DNA from: Sulfurimicrobium sp964384915
Lineage (GTDB): Bacteria > Pseudomonadota > Gammaproteobacteria > Burkholderiales > Sulfuricellaceae
Assembly: GCA_964384915.1 (NCBI GenBank)
Contig: CAYLMA010000003.1
Coordinates: 62,001-126,000 of the forward strand
Length of the DNA stretch: 64,000 nt
Direction of reading: 5' to 3'
Below are positions 11,501-18,037 of the stretch, piece by piece. A program made the translations under genes and the position numbers. Position 1 is the stretch's first letter, and each line of letters begins with the position of its first letter. The notes below the pieces were generated by a model. The model worked only from the letters and a program-made list of their open reading frames with translations. It was not told the DNA's origin and did not search any database.

Positions 11501-12226
11501 AGCGTTTATGCCGGCAGGGCTATCGGGCAAGGTTTCAATTTTTATATCTGCGATGCTTTTGATCAGTCTGCTAAAGCCCGGTTTGTAGGGTGCAATCGCA
11601 TTGTCGGCAATCAGCTTCTCCAATTGGTCGAGAGCCAAGCCTGGATGAGAAAAATTCAGTTCCAGTTTGGTTAAATCATAGCGCCACCACTCGGAGTGGA
11701 GTAGCCGGTTTCTGGTTTTTTCATCAAAACGCCAACGTATGAACTTGGCAGGCACGCCGCCAACGATGGCATAAGGTTCTACATCTTTCGTCACAACGGA
11801 GCCCGCCCCCACGATTGCTCCATTGCCAATTTTAATGCCCCCTCGCAATAAAACTCTGGAACCTATCCATACATCATGTCCGATGTGAACTTCTTTGTAG
11901 ATATCTTCAGAATTGTAAATATCGCTTACAACTGTTTGCGTTGGACCGAATATGTTGAGATAAGGGAAAGGATGCGTGGAAAGAAAATTTGTCGGGTGAT
12001 CGGACAGGACGGTGACTGCATCGCCTATCGAACAATAACGCCCACATGTAACGCCAATCAGAACGCCGCGGCCGGCATAATAACTGAATGCGCCAAAATT
12101 GCAGTTATTGTCCAAGGATCCAGAAAAGACCTTGACCGGTTTCTCATAGGTAAATGTATTTGGAAGTGCCTCAAGCGTGGCATAAAGACCATTTGCCATT
12201 AAAAAATCAGCAACTTCATTCATCAT
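5516..12226 (-). CDS. Giant acetyltransferase-[TPR-OGT]-[TPR-OGT] fusion (2236 aa)
   Basis: Domains in order: a left-handed beta-helix (hexapeptide, CatB-like) acetyltransferase at about residues 40-170, recognisable from HIGHDVWIGSRVLLRGG and the following hexapeptides. Then come chassis 1 (about 243-460), 11 TPRs, and a SPINDLY/O-GlcNAc-transferase catalytic domain (Glyco_transf_41, about 820-1210). These are followed by chassis 2 (from about 1219), 12 TPRs, and a second OGT domain (about 1836-2230). Motifs such as GYVSPDFRRHT and FPHSGGTMLFDALWMGVP occur in both. OGT domains transfer sugars from nucleotide-sugar donors to Ser/Thr of proteins. The ATG at 12226 has GAGGAAA seven bases upstream. 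The junction between modules contains several Met residues and resembles a paralogue N-terminus, so the gene probably arose by fusion. It is cytoplasmic, with no signal peptide. Confidence 0.85.
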   Translation of the reverse strand: MMNEVADFLMANGLYATLEALPNTFTYEKPVKVFSGSLDNNCNFGAFSYYAGRGVLIGVTCGRYCSIGDAVTVLSDHPTNFLSTHPFPYLNIFGPTQTVVSDIYNSEDIYKEVHIGHDVWIGSRVLLRGGIKIGNGAIVGAGSVVTKDVEPYAIVGGVPAKFIRWRFDEKTRNRLLHSEWWRYDLTKLELNFSHPGLALDQLEKLIADNAIAPYKPGFSRLIKSIADIKIETLPDSPAGINAGVSNANPPLQTVTLPLDQPFQHAIACHQAGLLHEAGELYRGILQSNPNHPEANHNMGVLAGQMNQPAAGLPYFLAALEARPECRQYWLSYIDALIQACQTEDARQFLALARQQGLRGDEVDALELRLSAGAPVAEQTEMESPHAAQAAIPAASPAPQDSRETPSAQEINALLALFNEGRHAEAASLAQAMTVRFPLHPVGWKMLGVVFNQTGRNAEALAPMQTAAALAPDDAEAHNNLGIILNGQGRLDEAEACYLRALQINPAYAQAHCNLGAALQELGRLDEAEASYRRALQSNPQYAKAHCNLGAILQELGRVEEAEASYRRALQIAPDYADAHSNLGNALKDQERLEEAEASYRRALRLNPDYAEAHYNLGNALQGLERLEEAEAGYRRALQIKPDYAEAHYNLGNALKELGRLDEAEAGYRRALQFDPNYADAHYNLGNTLQDLKRLAEAEASYRRVLAIKPDDAKAHNNLGNSLKGLDRLEEAEASYRRALQIKPDYAKALSNLAGTLHDQGRLAEAEACCRRALEIAPEYAPAHQNLATTLAYLSDYDQVVTESDAALSLQPDAAVAWEQRLYAFSYHPDLSAEEIYAEFVRWGDRFPDPAVDFGAHDRTLVRRLRVGYVSPDFRRHTSRFYFWPLFANHDHAAVELYAYSNVRSEDDVTRDFKGLFDHWRDIRGLDDDAAARMIREDGIDILVDGCSHMRDDRLGVFTRKPAPIQVTWLGAAWTTGLKMIDYALIDPYMAPEGTLTRETIVRLPHSFVAYRPPEETAEMAPAPCLKNGYITFGYSGRTERLNHHTFRAWGEILRQNPTAKLILDFRAFADPLTQAHYRQFMARHGMDPDRVVMRQSANIFAGLNDIDILLDSFPHSGGTMLFDALWMGVPALTLASRPPVGRIGTSLMINLGLPEWVAENQEEYIAKAGAFARNPQAIAQLRAGMRQRMQDSPLMDGPGFARGVESAYREMFAKWVEQMNAEMNQETNTRMSAGTPTVEQMLQQAIAHHQEGRLQEAEARYREILEAHPDHPEANHNLGVLAVQMKLPAAGLPHFLAALEADPTCRQYWLSYIDALLQAEQAEDARQMLALARQQGLQGDEVSALELRMEGAAQPMQPAHAEKPQAAKEAISAVPAAPQEMQRKPGAQEIDALITLFNEGRYTEAATLALAMTDRFPLHEFGWKALGAMYKQMGRSADALEPMQKAAALSPGDVEAHYNLGVTLQELGRLDEAEATYLHALEINPDYADAHINLGVTLHELGRLDEAEASLRRGLQIKPEHAEAHSNLGVTLHELGRLAEAEASLLRSLQISPNNAATLNNLGNTLHDSGRLDEAVASYRRAVEIKPDFADAHHNLGKILKEMGQTDEAMASCRRALQISPDSAEAHYNLGNTFKDMGQLKAAEDSYRRALQIKPDFAEAHSNLGVVIKELGRLDEAEASYRRALQAKPDYARAHSNLGTVLQEMGRLTEAEASYRRALQIKPDYAEAHSNLGSLLQEQRRLDEAVASYRRAVEIKPDFAEAHSNLAGTLHELGQLAEAEACCRRALEIAPEYAPAHQNLATTLAYLSDYDQVVTESDAALSLQPDAAVAWEQRLYAFSYHPDLSAEEIYAEFVRWGDRFPDPAVDFGAHDRTLVRRLRVGYVSPDFRRHTSRFYFWPLFANHDHAAVELYAYSNVRSEDDVTRDFKGLFDHWRDIRGLDDDAAARMIREDGIDILVDGCSHMRDDRLGVFTRKPAPIQVTWLGAAWTTGLKMIDYALIDPYMAPEGTLTRETIVRLPHSFVAYRPPEETAEMAPAPCLKNGYITFGYSGRTERLNHHTFRAWGEILRQNPTAKLILDFRAFADPLTQAHYRQFMARHGMDPDRVVMRQSANIFAGLNDIDILLDSFPHSGGTMLFDALWMGVPALTLASRPPVGRIGTSLMINLGLPEWVAENQEEYIAKAGAFARNPQAIAQLRAGMRQRMQDSPLMDGPGFARGVESAYREMFEKWVKGQAWK
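5550..6902 (-). repeat. Direct repeat, copy B (1,353 bp, encodes OGT domain 2)
   Basis: Every stretch I compared between this segment and 8592-9944 is identical, with a constant offset of 3042 bp. The flanking bases differ on both sides (MFEKW versus MFAKW at one end, a diverged TPR at the other). It covers the end of the last TPR and the complete glycosyltransferase domain. Confidence 0.9.
6800..7870 (-). repeat. Degenerate 102-bp tandem repeats (TPRs of module 2)
   Basis: Twelve 34-residue TPR units, each 102 bp. On the + strand they show a recurring element like cgcccgccggtagctggc. These are coding repeats, not CRISPR: there are no unique spacers and the frame stays open throughout. Confidence 0.85.
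8592..9944 (-). repeat. Direct repeat, copy A (1,353 bp, encodes OGT domain 1)
   Basis: Partner of 5550-6902. The surrounding TPR repeats of the two modules are clearly diverged, whereas this block is not. That indicates recent duplication or gene conversion limited to the catalytic domain. Confidence 0.9.
9840..10830 (-). repeat. Degenerate 102-bp tandem repeats (TPRs of module 1)
   Basis: Eleven 34-residue TPR units with consensus AEAHYNLGNALKELGRLDEA. The units are similar enough at DNA level to allow slippage or unequal recombination, so repeat number may vary between strains. Confidence 0.85.
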
Positions 12227-12277
12227 TGAGGTTTCCTCGGTTTTTCTCTTCCAACGGGCTGTTTTATAACATTAGGC

Positions 12278-12310
12278 CACGAAACGTGGAAGCATGGCCA
12301 TGTAGCTTCC
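12278..12310. other. Two adjacent hairpins in the 131-bp spacer before the giant gene
   Basis: The spacer 12227-12357 separates the tightly overlapping sugar genes from the giant TPR gene. It contains CCACG-aaa-CGTGG (12278-12290) and the overlapping GGAAGC...GCTTCC (12288-12310). No T-run follows in the leftward direction, so this is not a canonical terminator. It may be a processing or attenuation element, or nothing. Confidence 0.35.
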
Positions 12311-12357
12311 CCGCTTTTGGCCAAGCTCAGGTCTTCGGGCGGCGCTTGTCTCCGGAT

Positions 12358-13134
12358 TCACCCAGCAAGTTTCCGTTTCAGCCAAGCCCCTGGCCAGTGC
12401 GTGATGTTCTGGTCGAGGCCGCTCTCATTGAAAGGCCAGGCCGGTTGTTCAATGGCGAATTCCGGATGCTTCGCCGCAAAGTCCCGCGCCGCAAAGCTCG
12501 GGTTGTCGGTGGTCCAGGCCGGCGTGCCGCGCGGCACATCGGCGAGGTCATGCATGATCCCATCCGTGGCCACAATGTATGAGCCTGGCGTCACTAGTCC
12601 GGCATACGCTTCCAGTTCGTCGTGGACATGGGCGTAGGTGTGGTTCGAGTCGAGGATGACCAGGACCGTTTCCCCCGGTTTCACCAGATTTTTTACCTGG
12701 GTGACGATTTCGGGCGCGGTGGAACTGCCTTCAACCAGAGTGATGCGGTCATTCAGGGGGTGGCGCTCGATGGCGGCACGGTTGTGGGGGCGGATCTCGA
12801 TGTCGATGCCGATGACGCGCCCCTTTTCCATCGCCTTGCACAGGCTGGAGTAAAAGATCAGCGATCCGCCGTGCGCCACGCCGGTTTCTATGATGACATC
12901 CGGCTTCACCTGAAAAATCACTTCTTGCATCCGGATCATGTCTTCCGGCAACTGGATCACCGGGCGGCCCATCCAGCTGAAGGTGTATTGGTATTTCTGG
13001 TTCCAGCCCACGCGCACCCATTGACGCGAGATCGCCTCGAAAGCTTCCTTGGAATACAGATCCAGTGTCTTGATGTTGCCCGCGTCATTCAGGGTCAAGG
13101 TGTTGGCTTCAGTGTCCAGGGTAAGTTTCATCAT
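12358..13134 (-). CDS. CmcI-like (cephalosporin hydroxylase family) methyltransferase
   Basis: 258 aa. The Rossmann-type core shows DVIIETGVAHGGSLIFYSSL as the SAM-binding loop, then GRVIGIDIEIRPHNR, the acidic VILDSNHTYAHV, and a C-terminal region typical of CmcI/rhamnosyl O-methyltransferase-like proteins. Family members methylate hydroxyl groups of sugars or secondary metabolites; the exact acceptor here is unknown. The ATG at 13134 overlaps the upstream stop as ATGA and has GGAG just upstream. A TTG nine bases further upstream is less likely. It is the last of seven tightly overlapping sugar genes, so O-methylation of the same nucleotide sugar, or of the finished glycan, is a reasonable inference. 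Confidence 0.75.
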   Translation of the reverse strand: MMKLTLDTEANTLTLNDAGNIKTLDLYSKEAFEAISRQWVRVGWNQKYQYTFSWMGRPVIQLPEDMIRMQEVIFQVKPDVIIETGVAHGGSLIFYSSLCKAMEKGRVIGIDIEIRPHNRAAIERHPLNDRITLVEGSSTAPEIVTQVKNLVKPGETVLVILDSNHTYAHVHDELEAYAGLVTPGSYIVATDGIMHDLADVPRGTPAWTTDNPSFAARDFAAKHPEFAIEQPAWPFNESGLDQNITHWPGAWLKRKLAG

Positions 13135-14303
13135 TCGCTCCAATCAATCAAATCGAGTTCGATACCGGCCTCGGCCAGCAATCTCAGGTTTTCTTCGCGG
13201 TAGTTCGGGTTCATCAGCACGGCACTTTTAACGCCACGCAGGGGAAGGTCAGCCGGGGCGACAATGGGGTGGCCGCTTCCCGGGATGTAGCGGCCTTGCT
13301 TGTTCGGGTTCAGGTCAACCACGCAATCAATCAGGGTGCAATCCGGATCGGCCAGATTGGCGAAAGTCGCCCCCTTGGCGCCTGCGCCCCACAAGGCCAC
13401 ATTTCCGCGTGTCTTGAGTTCGAGCAGCCTGGCCAGCCACTTGCGCTGAAGGCTTGCTTCGGCCGCCCCGTAATCGCGTGCCAGCATTGCCGTTTCAAGC
13501 TTGACTTGAGCCGTGGGCAAAACTTCATCGCTGACCCGCGCTTCAAGCCACAGATACTGCCCTCCGAAGATGTGCTCAACGCGCTCCACGGCAAAACCCG
13601 CACGCTGGAACGCCAGGCTCAGCGAGGCAGCGGTGAATAGCGAGCAATGTTCGTAGAAAAAATCCCATACTACCCGGTTGCGCAGTATCCATTCCACGCA
13701 CGGCGTCTCGAAGAACACCCGTGCTTTGGGTGAATGCGCCAGCGCCGCCCGCACCGATCGCAGCAAGGCCATCGGCTCGGGCACATGCTCGATCACATGG
13801 CGGCACACCACCACGTCGGCAGCAACATCGGTGCAGGTGTCGTCGTAGTAGCAACGGCGGAACGCCAGCCGCCCGTCCAGGCCGGTATCCGGCCCGACAT
13901 AGCTTGGATCGAAGCCAAAGCCTTGGTTGTTGGCGCCCGGGAAGCTCACCAGCTTGCGCAGAAACTGCCCCTTGCCGCAGCCCACTTCGACTATGGTGCT
14001 ATTGCGCACCCCTTGCCGTTCCACCAGGTCTTCGGCCAATCCATCCAGGTAGGCATCGAAATACGCCGAGCAGGATTGGGTGTTGTCATAGTCTTCGCCA
14101 TAAGCCAGTCGTGCCAGATCGAAAGCGCGGTTGAAGACAAAACCGCAATCTTCACACGCCACCAAGTCAAGCTCGCCCCGTGTCACCGAACGCGCGGCAT
14201 CCTGGCGGGCGACGACGAGATTCTGGTGCACGGGAACCTGGCTGCGTTTGAGAAAAGAAGCCAGCCGGTGGCTTTCGCACAGCGGGCATTGACGACGCAT
14301 CAT
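13131..14303 (-). CDS. TylCIII-type C-methyltransferase-like protein (copy 2)
   Basis: 390 aa. An N-terminal zinc-binding motif pair (CPLC near residue 4, CEDCG near residue 50) leads into a class I SAM domain (IVEVGCGKGQFLRKL, about residue 105) and a C-terminal Rossmann-like domain with LWGAGAKG. This is the layout of NDP-hexose C-methyltransferases (PF08421-methyltransferase-PF08484). It is a paralogue of the gene at 15184 but clearly diverged from it. The start at 14303 overlaps the epimerase stop as ATGA. Function inferred: a second C-methylation, or another SAM-dependent step on the CDP-sugar. Confidence 0.75.
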   Translation of the reverse strand: MMRRQCPLCESHRLASFLKRSQVPVHQNLVVARQDAARSVTRGELDLVACEDCGFVFNRAFDLARLAYGEDYDNTQSCSAYFDAYLDGLAEDLVERQGVRNSTIVEVGCGKGQFLRKLVSFPGANNQGFGFDPSYVGPDTGLDGRLAFRRCYYDDTCTDVAADVVVCRHVIEHVPEPMALLRSVRAALAHSPKARVFFETPCVEWILRNRVVWDFFYEHCSLFTAASLSLAFQRAGFAVERVEHIFGGQYLWLEARVSDEVLPTAQVKLETAMLARDYGAAEASLQRKWLARLLELKTRGNVALWGAGAKGATFANLADPDCTLIDCVVDLNPNKQGRYIPGSGHPIVAPADLPLRGVKSAVLMNPNYREENLRLLAEAGIELDLIDWSE

Positions 14304-15187
14304 TTCAGCGCCTCCCGTACGCTTTGTTCCAGCCCTTGCGCCAAGGAAAGCGCCGGTTGCCAGCCCAATGCCTTGAGCTTGAGGTTTTCTCCCGCCAGCA
14401 AGGGGGGCTCGCCAGGACGCCCGGTGGCCAAATTCAGCACGGCTTGTGGGTCGGCATCCAGTAGCCGCGCCAGTTCACGCACCACGTATCCCAATGGCAC
14501 TGGCTGGCCGGAACTGATGTTGTAAGCGCCGCTTTCGCCGCTTTTCAGCAAAGCAACAAAACCTTCCGCCACGTCAGAAACATGCAGAAAATCTCGATAC
14601 GCGGGCGCGTTCACCCCGAAAGGCGGGCGTTTGCCTCGGAATGCCTCGATCAAGGAAGGAATCAGCCGCTGGCGGGATTCGCCCGCGCCAAAAGGCAGAA
14701 ACACCCGCCCCCAGGCACACGGCACCTGATGCTGGGCGCACACTGCCATTGCCAGGCGTCGCGCCGCATCCTTGGCCGTGCCATAGAGCGTGGCCGGGTT
14801 GAGCGGAGTGCTGGCTTCCCGGCAGTAGCCGTGCGACCAGTCATATTCAGCGCATGTGCCGGCCGCCACCACCTGCTCTCCACCTGCCTCGCAAAACGCC
14901 TCGACCAGCCGGGTCGTGGCCTCTGCCCAGCGCAGGTTGAGGGGCGAATCCCAGTATTTTCCATGTTCGGCATACCATGCCAGGTGCAGCAGGTGGGTGG
15001 CTTTCGATGCCTTGGCCAGCGCGGCAAAATCCGGGGCGCTCAGGATGTCCGCCTCGATAAAGCCCGCAAACGCGCTGTCGGGCGCTTGTCGCCGCCCAAG
15101 CATGACCGTCTCGATGCTTTGCCGGCGCAGGCTGTCCAATACATGGCGGCCCAAAAAACCGCTGGCGCCGGTCAGCAGCACCCTCAT
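14300..15187 (-). CDS. NAD-dependent epimerase/dehydratase (sugar 4-ketoreductase candidate)
   Basis: 295 aa, extended SDR. TGASGFLG near the N-terminus binds NAD(P), and YGTAK (YxxxK) supplies the catalytic Tyr/Lys. The start MRVLLTGASG at 15187 is preferred because it overlaps the upstream stop as ATGA; longer in-frame extensions lack homology. Between two C-methyltransferase-like genes and after rfbF/rfbG, the likely role is stereospecific reduction of a 4-keto group to release the final CDP-6-deoxyhexose. It could instead be an epimerase, because SDR subfamily assignment from sequence alone is weak. Confidence 0.75.
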   Translation of the reverse strand: MRVLLTGASGFLGRHVLDSLRRQSIETVMLGRRQAPDSAFAGFIEADILSAPDFAALAKASKATHLLHLAWYAEHGKYWDSPLNLRWAEATTRLVEAFCEAGGEQVVAAGTCAEYDWSHGYCREASTPLNPATLYGTAKDAARRLAMAVCAQHQVPCAWGRVFLPFGAGESRQRLIPSLIEAFRGKRPPFGVNAPAYRDFLHVSDVAEGFVALLKSGESGAYNISSGQPVPLGYVVRELARLLDADPQAVLNLATGRPGEPPLLAGENLKLKALGWQPALSLAQGLEQSVREALK

Positions 15188-16425
15188 GCGGACAATCCTT
15201 CGGTCACGGCAAGCATCGGCACGGCAGTCACGAACCTCCCGCCCCAATCCTGCACGTAGTCCAGTTGCGCCATTACCTCTTTGCGCAGATTCCAAGGCAG
15301 GATCAGAATGCGATCCGGCTTGCGGATTTTCAACTGCGGCTCATCGACGATCGGAATTCGGCTGCCCGGCATGAATTTTCCCTGCTTGGCCGGGTTTCTG
15401 TCCGCCACATAGGGCAGCAGGTCGGGACGCACGCCAGCGAAGTTGAGCAGGGTGTTGCCCTTTGCGGCGGCGCCATAGGCGCCGACTTTCAAGCCCTGGC
15501 GCTTGGCGCTGATCAGGAAGCTTACAAGATCGTCCTTGACCTTCTCGGCCTGGGCCTGGAATCCGCTGTAGAACCCGGTCGTGAGCATCCCCGCATCCGC
15601 TTCAATTTTGCACAGTGCCGCCACCCTGGAAGAAACTGCCTCCCGGCCGTTGCCGCTGCGTTGGGCGAATACTCTGAGGCTGCCGCCGTGGCTGGGCAGT
15701 TCTTCCACGTCGAACACGGTCAGGCCGTTGCGGGCGAAGATGTGCTCAACCGCAGTCAGCGAGAGGTAGGAGTAGTGCTCATGGTAGGCGGTGTCGAACT
15801 GGTTTTCCTGCACCATGCGCAGCAGGTGCGGGAATTCAAAGGTGGCGATGCCGCAGGGCTTGAGCAGACGGGCAAATCCCGCCACGAAGTCGTTGATGTC
15901 CGGCACATGGGCCAGCACGTTGTTTGCGGCGATCAGGTCGGCCTGCTTGCCTGCGCTGGCCAGTTCCTCAGCCAGCGCAACGCCAAAAAAGCGCTCCACG
16001 ATTTCGATGCCCTTGGCTCGGGCAGCGGCCGCCGTACTGGCTGTGGGCTCTATTCCGTAGCATGGGATGCCGGCTGCTTGCGCATACTGGAGCAAGTAGC
16101 CGTCGTTGGCGGCAACCTCGGCGATGCGGCTGGCTGGATTCAAGCCAAAGCGCGCGGCCATTTCCCGCACATAACGCTCGGCATGGGTCAGCCAGGATGT
16201 GGAAAATGAGCTGAAGTAGGCGTAATTCTCCGTGAACAGCGCTTCCCGGCCGGCGTGGTCTTCCGTTTGCACCAGCCAGCAGGATTCACACACCAATAGG
16301 CGTAACGGATACCAGGCTTCCGGCGCGCGCAAGCCTGCCTCGGTCAGGTAGGCATTAGAGGGCGGTGCGCTGCCCAGGTCCAGAAACGGCAGCTGCAACT
16401 CGCTGCCGCAATGACGGCATTTCAA
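15184..16425 (-). CDS. NDP-hexose C-methyltransferase, TylCIII/NovU family (copy 1)
   Basis: 413 aa. Zinc-binding CRHCG...CESCW at the N-terminus, SAM motif IAEVAANDGYLLQYA, the family-typical YHEHYSYLS, and a C-terminal domain with YGAAAKGNTLLNF and RNPAKQGKFMPGS. In TylCIII-type enzymes the active-site His/Tyr region deprotonates C3 of a 4-ketohexose for methyl transfer. This strongly suggests that the product is a branched (C-methylated) deoxysugar. Start and stop both overlap their neighbours as ATGA, so expression is translationally coupled. Confidence 0.82.
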   Translation of the reverse strand: MKCRHCGSELQLPFLDLGSAPPSNAYLTEAGLRAPEAWYPLRLLVCESCWLVQTEDHAGREALFTENYAYFSSFSTSWLTHAERYVREMAARFGLNPASRIAEVAANDGYLLQYAQAAGIPCYGIEPTASTAAAARAKGIEIVERFFGVALAEELASAGKQADLIAANNVLAHVPDINDFVAGFARLLKPCGIATFEFPHLLRMVQENQFDTAYHEHYSYLSLTAVEHIFARNGLTVFDVEELPSHGGSLRVFAQRSGNGREAVSSRVAALCKIEADAGMLTTGFYSGFQAQAEKVKDDLVSFLISAKRQGLKVGAYGAAAKGNTLLNFAGVRPDLLPYVADRNPAKQGKFMPGSRIPIVDEPQLKIRKPDRILILPWNLRKEVMAQLDYVQDWGGRFVTAVPMLAVTEGLSA

Positions 16426-16982
16426 AGACGTACTCCTTCAAATCCAGTCTCGATCAGGGGATGCCCCACATCCCGAGGCGAAAGCCCGGTGATCGCCAGC
16501 GGCCAGGCAATGGCAAGTCGCGCATCCTGCGGATTCAAGCCCGCTTCGGCACCGGGGCTGTAGGCGGCGGAGTGGCAATACAGCAGTTCCACGTTGTCGG
16601 TCAGCGCCTGAAATCCATGGGCAAAGCCTTCCGGGATTAGCAGCGCCCGGCCGTTATCCGCCGACAGGCGTTCCGCATGCCAGTGCAAGAATGTCGGCGA
16701 ATCGGCCCGCACATCCACCGCCACGTCCCATGCCTCACCCCGGATGCAGCTTACCAGCTTCATCTCGGCATGGGGCGGACGCTGGAAATGCATCCCGCGC
16801 ACCGTTCCCCGTATTGCCGTATAGGTGTGGTTGACCTGGGCAATGGGCTTGATCCAGCCCGCAGCGGCCAGTTCTTCGGCGCAGAACAGGCGCGACAAGA
16901 AGCCACGGCTGTCACCCAGGCGCCGGTGTTCGACGCGTTTGAGATTTTCCAGCGGCAAGCCGCTAACGGTAAAATGGCTCAT
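16422..16982 (-). CDS. dTDP-4-dehydrorhamnose 3,5-epimerase-like protein (RmlC/RfbC family)
   Basis: 186 aa cupin-type protein. GTVRGMHFQRPP carries the expected catalytic His region, and AWDVAVDVRADSPTFLHWHA and IPEGFAHGFQAL are characteristic of the family. Start MSHFTVSGLP at 16982 overlaps the rfbG stop as ATGA. In a CDP-sugar context the substrate should be a CDP-4-keto-6-deoxyhexose, not the dTDP-sugar, with epimerisation at C3 and/or C5. This makes the pathway different from the abequose/paratose route, which uses the rfbH dehydrase. Confidence 0.8.
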   Translation of the reverse strand: MSHFTVSGLPLENLKRVEHRRLGDSRGFLSRLFCAEELAAAGWIKPIAQVNHTYTAIRGTVRGMHFQRPPHAEMKLVSCIRGEAWDVAVDVRADSPTFLHWHAERLSADNGRALLIPEGFAHGFQALTDNVELLYCHSAAYSPGAEAGLNPQDARLAIAWPLAITGLSPRDVGHPLIETGFEGVRL

Positions 16983-18037
16983 GGCAAGGCTTCGTAAGCG
17001 GAAATCTGTGACTCGCACAGTACCCGTGCATCCATCCCGGTGTGTTGCGCCCGGTACCAGGCCATCGTACGCTGCACCGCTTCGGGCAATGCCCATTTCG
17101 GCGTGACGTTCAGAGCCAGCCGCGACTTGGCAATTTCAAGCGCCAGCCAGCCGGCTTCGTGCGGGCCCGCGGCGCCGCCGCCGTAAGTTACTTCGCCACT
17201 ACCGTAGGAGCCGCGGGCCAATTCCACCACCTGGCGAACGGTGGCGGCCTCATTGGTTTGCGGACCGAAATTGTAAGCTCCGGCCAGGGAAGGCTGCGCC
17301 CATAGTCTCAGCGCCAAGGTCAGGTATCCCGCCAGCGGCTCAAGCACGTGCTGCCAGGGGCGGATCGCCTGCGGGTTCCGGATCTCCAGTGGCTGGCCGG
17401 ATTGCCAGGCTCGCACCGCATCGGGTATCAGCCGGTCTTCCGACCAATCGCCGCCGCCGATGACGTTGCCGGCACGCGCGCTGGCTACCGCCACGGCTTG
17501 CGCGGAGAGAAAAGCATCGCGATAGCTGGCGATAATGATCTCGCTTGCCGCCTTGCTGGCGCTGTAGGGATCATGCCCCCCCAAAGCATCGTCTTCACGA
17601 TAGGGATAGGGCCATTCGTTATTGCGGTACACCTTGTCGGTGGTCACCATCACCGCCACGCGCACGCTATCCAACCCGCGCAGGGCATCCAGCAGGTGGG
17701 CGGTGCCCATGACGTTGCAGGCGAATGTCTCCACCGGGGCGCGGTAGCCGGCGCGCACCAGTGGCTGCGCGGCGAGGTGCAGCACGATCTCGGGCTGCGC
17801 CTCGCGCACGATGGCGGCAAGCGCCGCCGCGTCGCGAATGTCGCAGAAACGGCTGTCCATGCCATCCGCGACGTGGGCGAGATCAAACAGGCTGGGCGTG
17901 GTGTTCGGTGGCAGGGCGACGCCCGTAAGCTCCGCGCCCAGTTTCTTTAGCCATAATGCCAGCCAGCCGCCCTTGAAGCCGGTGTGGCCGGTCAGCAACA
18001 CGCGTTTGCCGCGCCAGAAATCCTCGTCAGGCGGCAT
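16979..18037 (-). CDS. rfbG: CDP-glucose 4,6-dehydratase
   Basis: 352 aa extended SDR. Converts CDP-glucose to CDP-4-keto-6-deoxyglucose. GHTGFKGGWLALWL binds NAD, VTTDKVYRN contains the catalytic Thr-Asp-Lys, and PYSASK is the YxxxK motif; ARAGNVIGGGDWSEDRLIPD is highly typical of RfbG. The ATG at 18037 overlaps the last base of the rfbF TGA and has GGAAGG upstream, so I prefer it over a GTG 15 bases earlier. It forms a metabolic pair with rfbF. Confidence 0.92.
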   Translation of the reverse strand: MPPDEDFWRGKRVLLTGHTGFKGGWLALWLKKLGAELTGVALPPNTTPSLFDLAHVADGMDSRFCDIRDAAALAAIVREAQPEIVLHLAAQPLVRAGYRAPVETFACNVMGTAHLLDALRGLDSVRVAVMVTTDKVYRNNEWPYPYREDDALGGHDPYSASKAASEIIIASYRDAFLSAQAVAVASARAGNVIGGGDWSEDRLIPDAVRAWQSGQPLEIRNPQAIRPWQHVLEPLAGYLTLALRLWAQPSLAGAYNFGPQTNEAATVRQVVELARGSYGSGEVTYGGGAAGPHEAGWLALEIAKSRLALNVTPKWALPEAVQRTMAWYRAQHTGMDARVLCESQISAYEALP

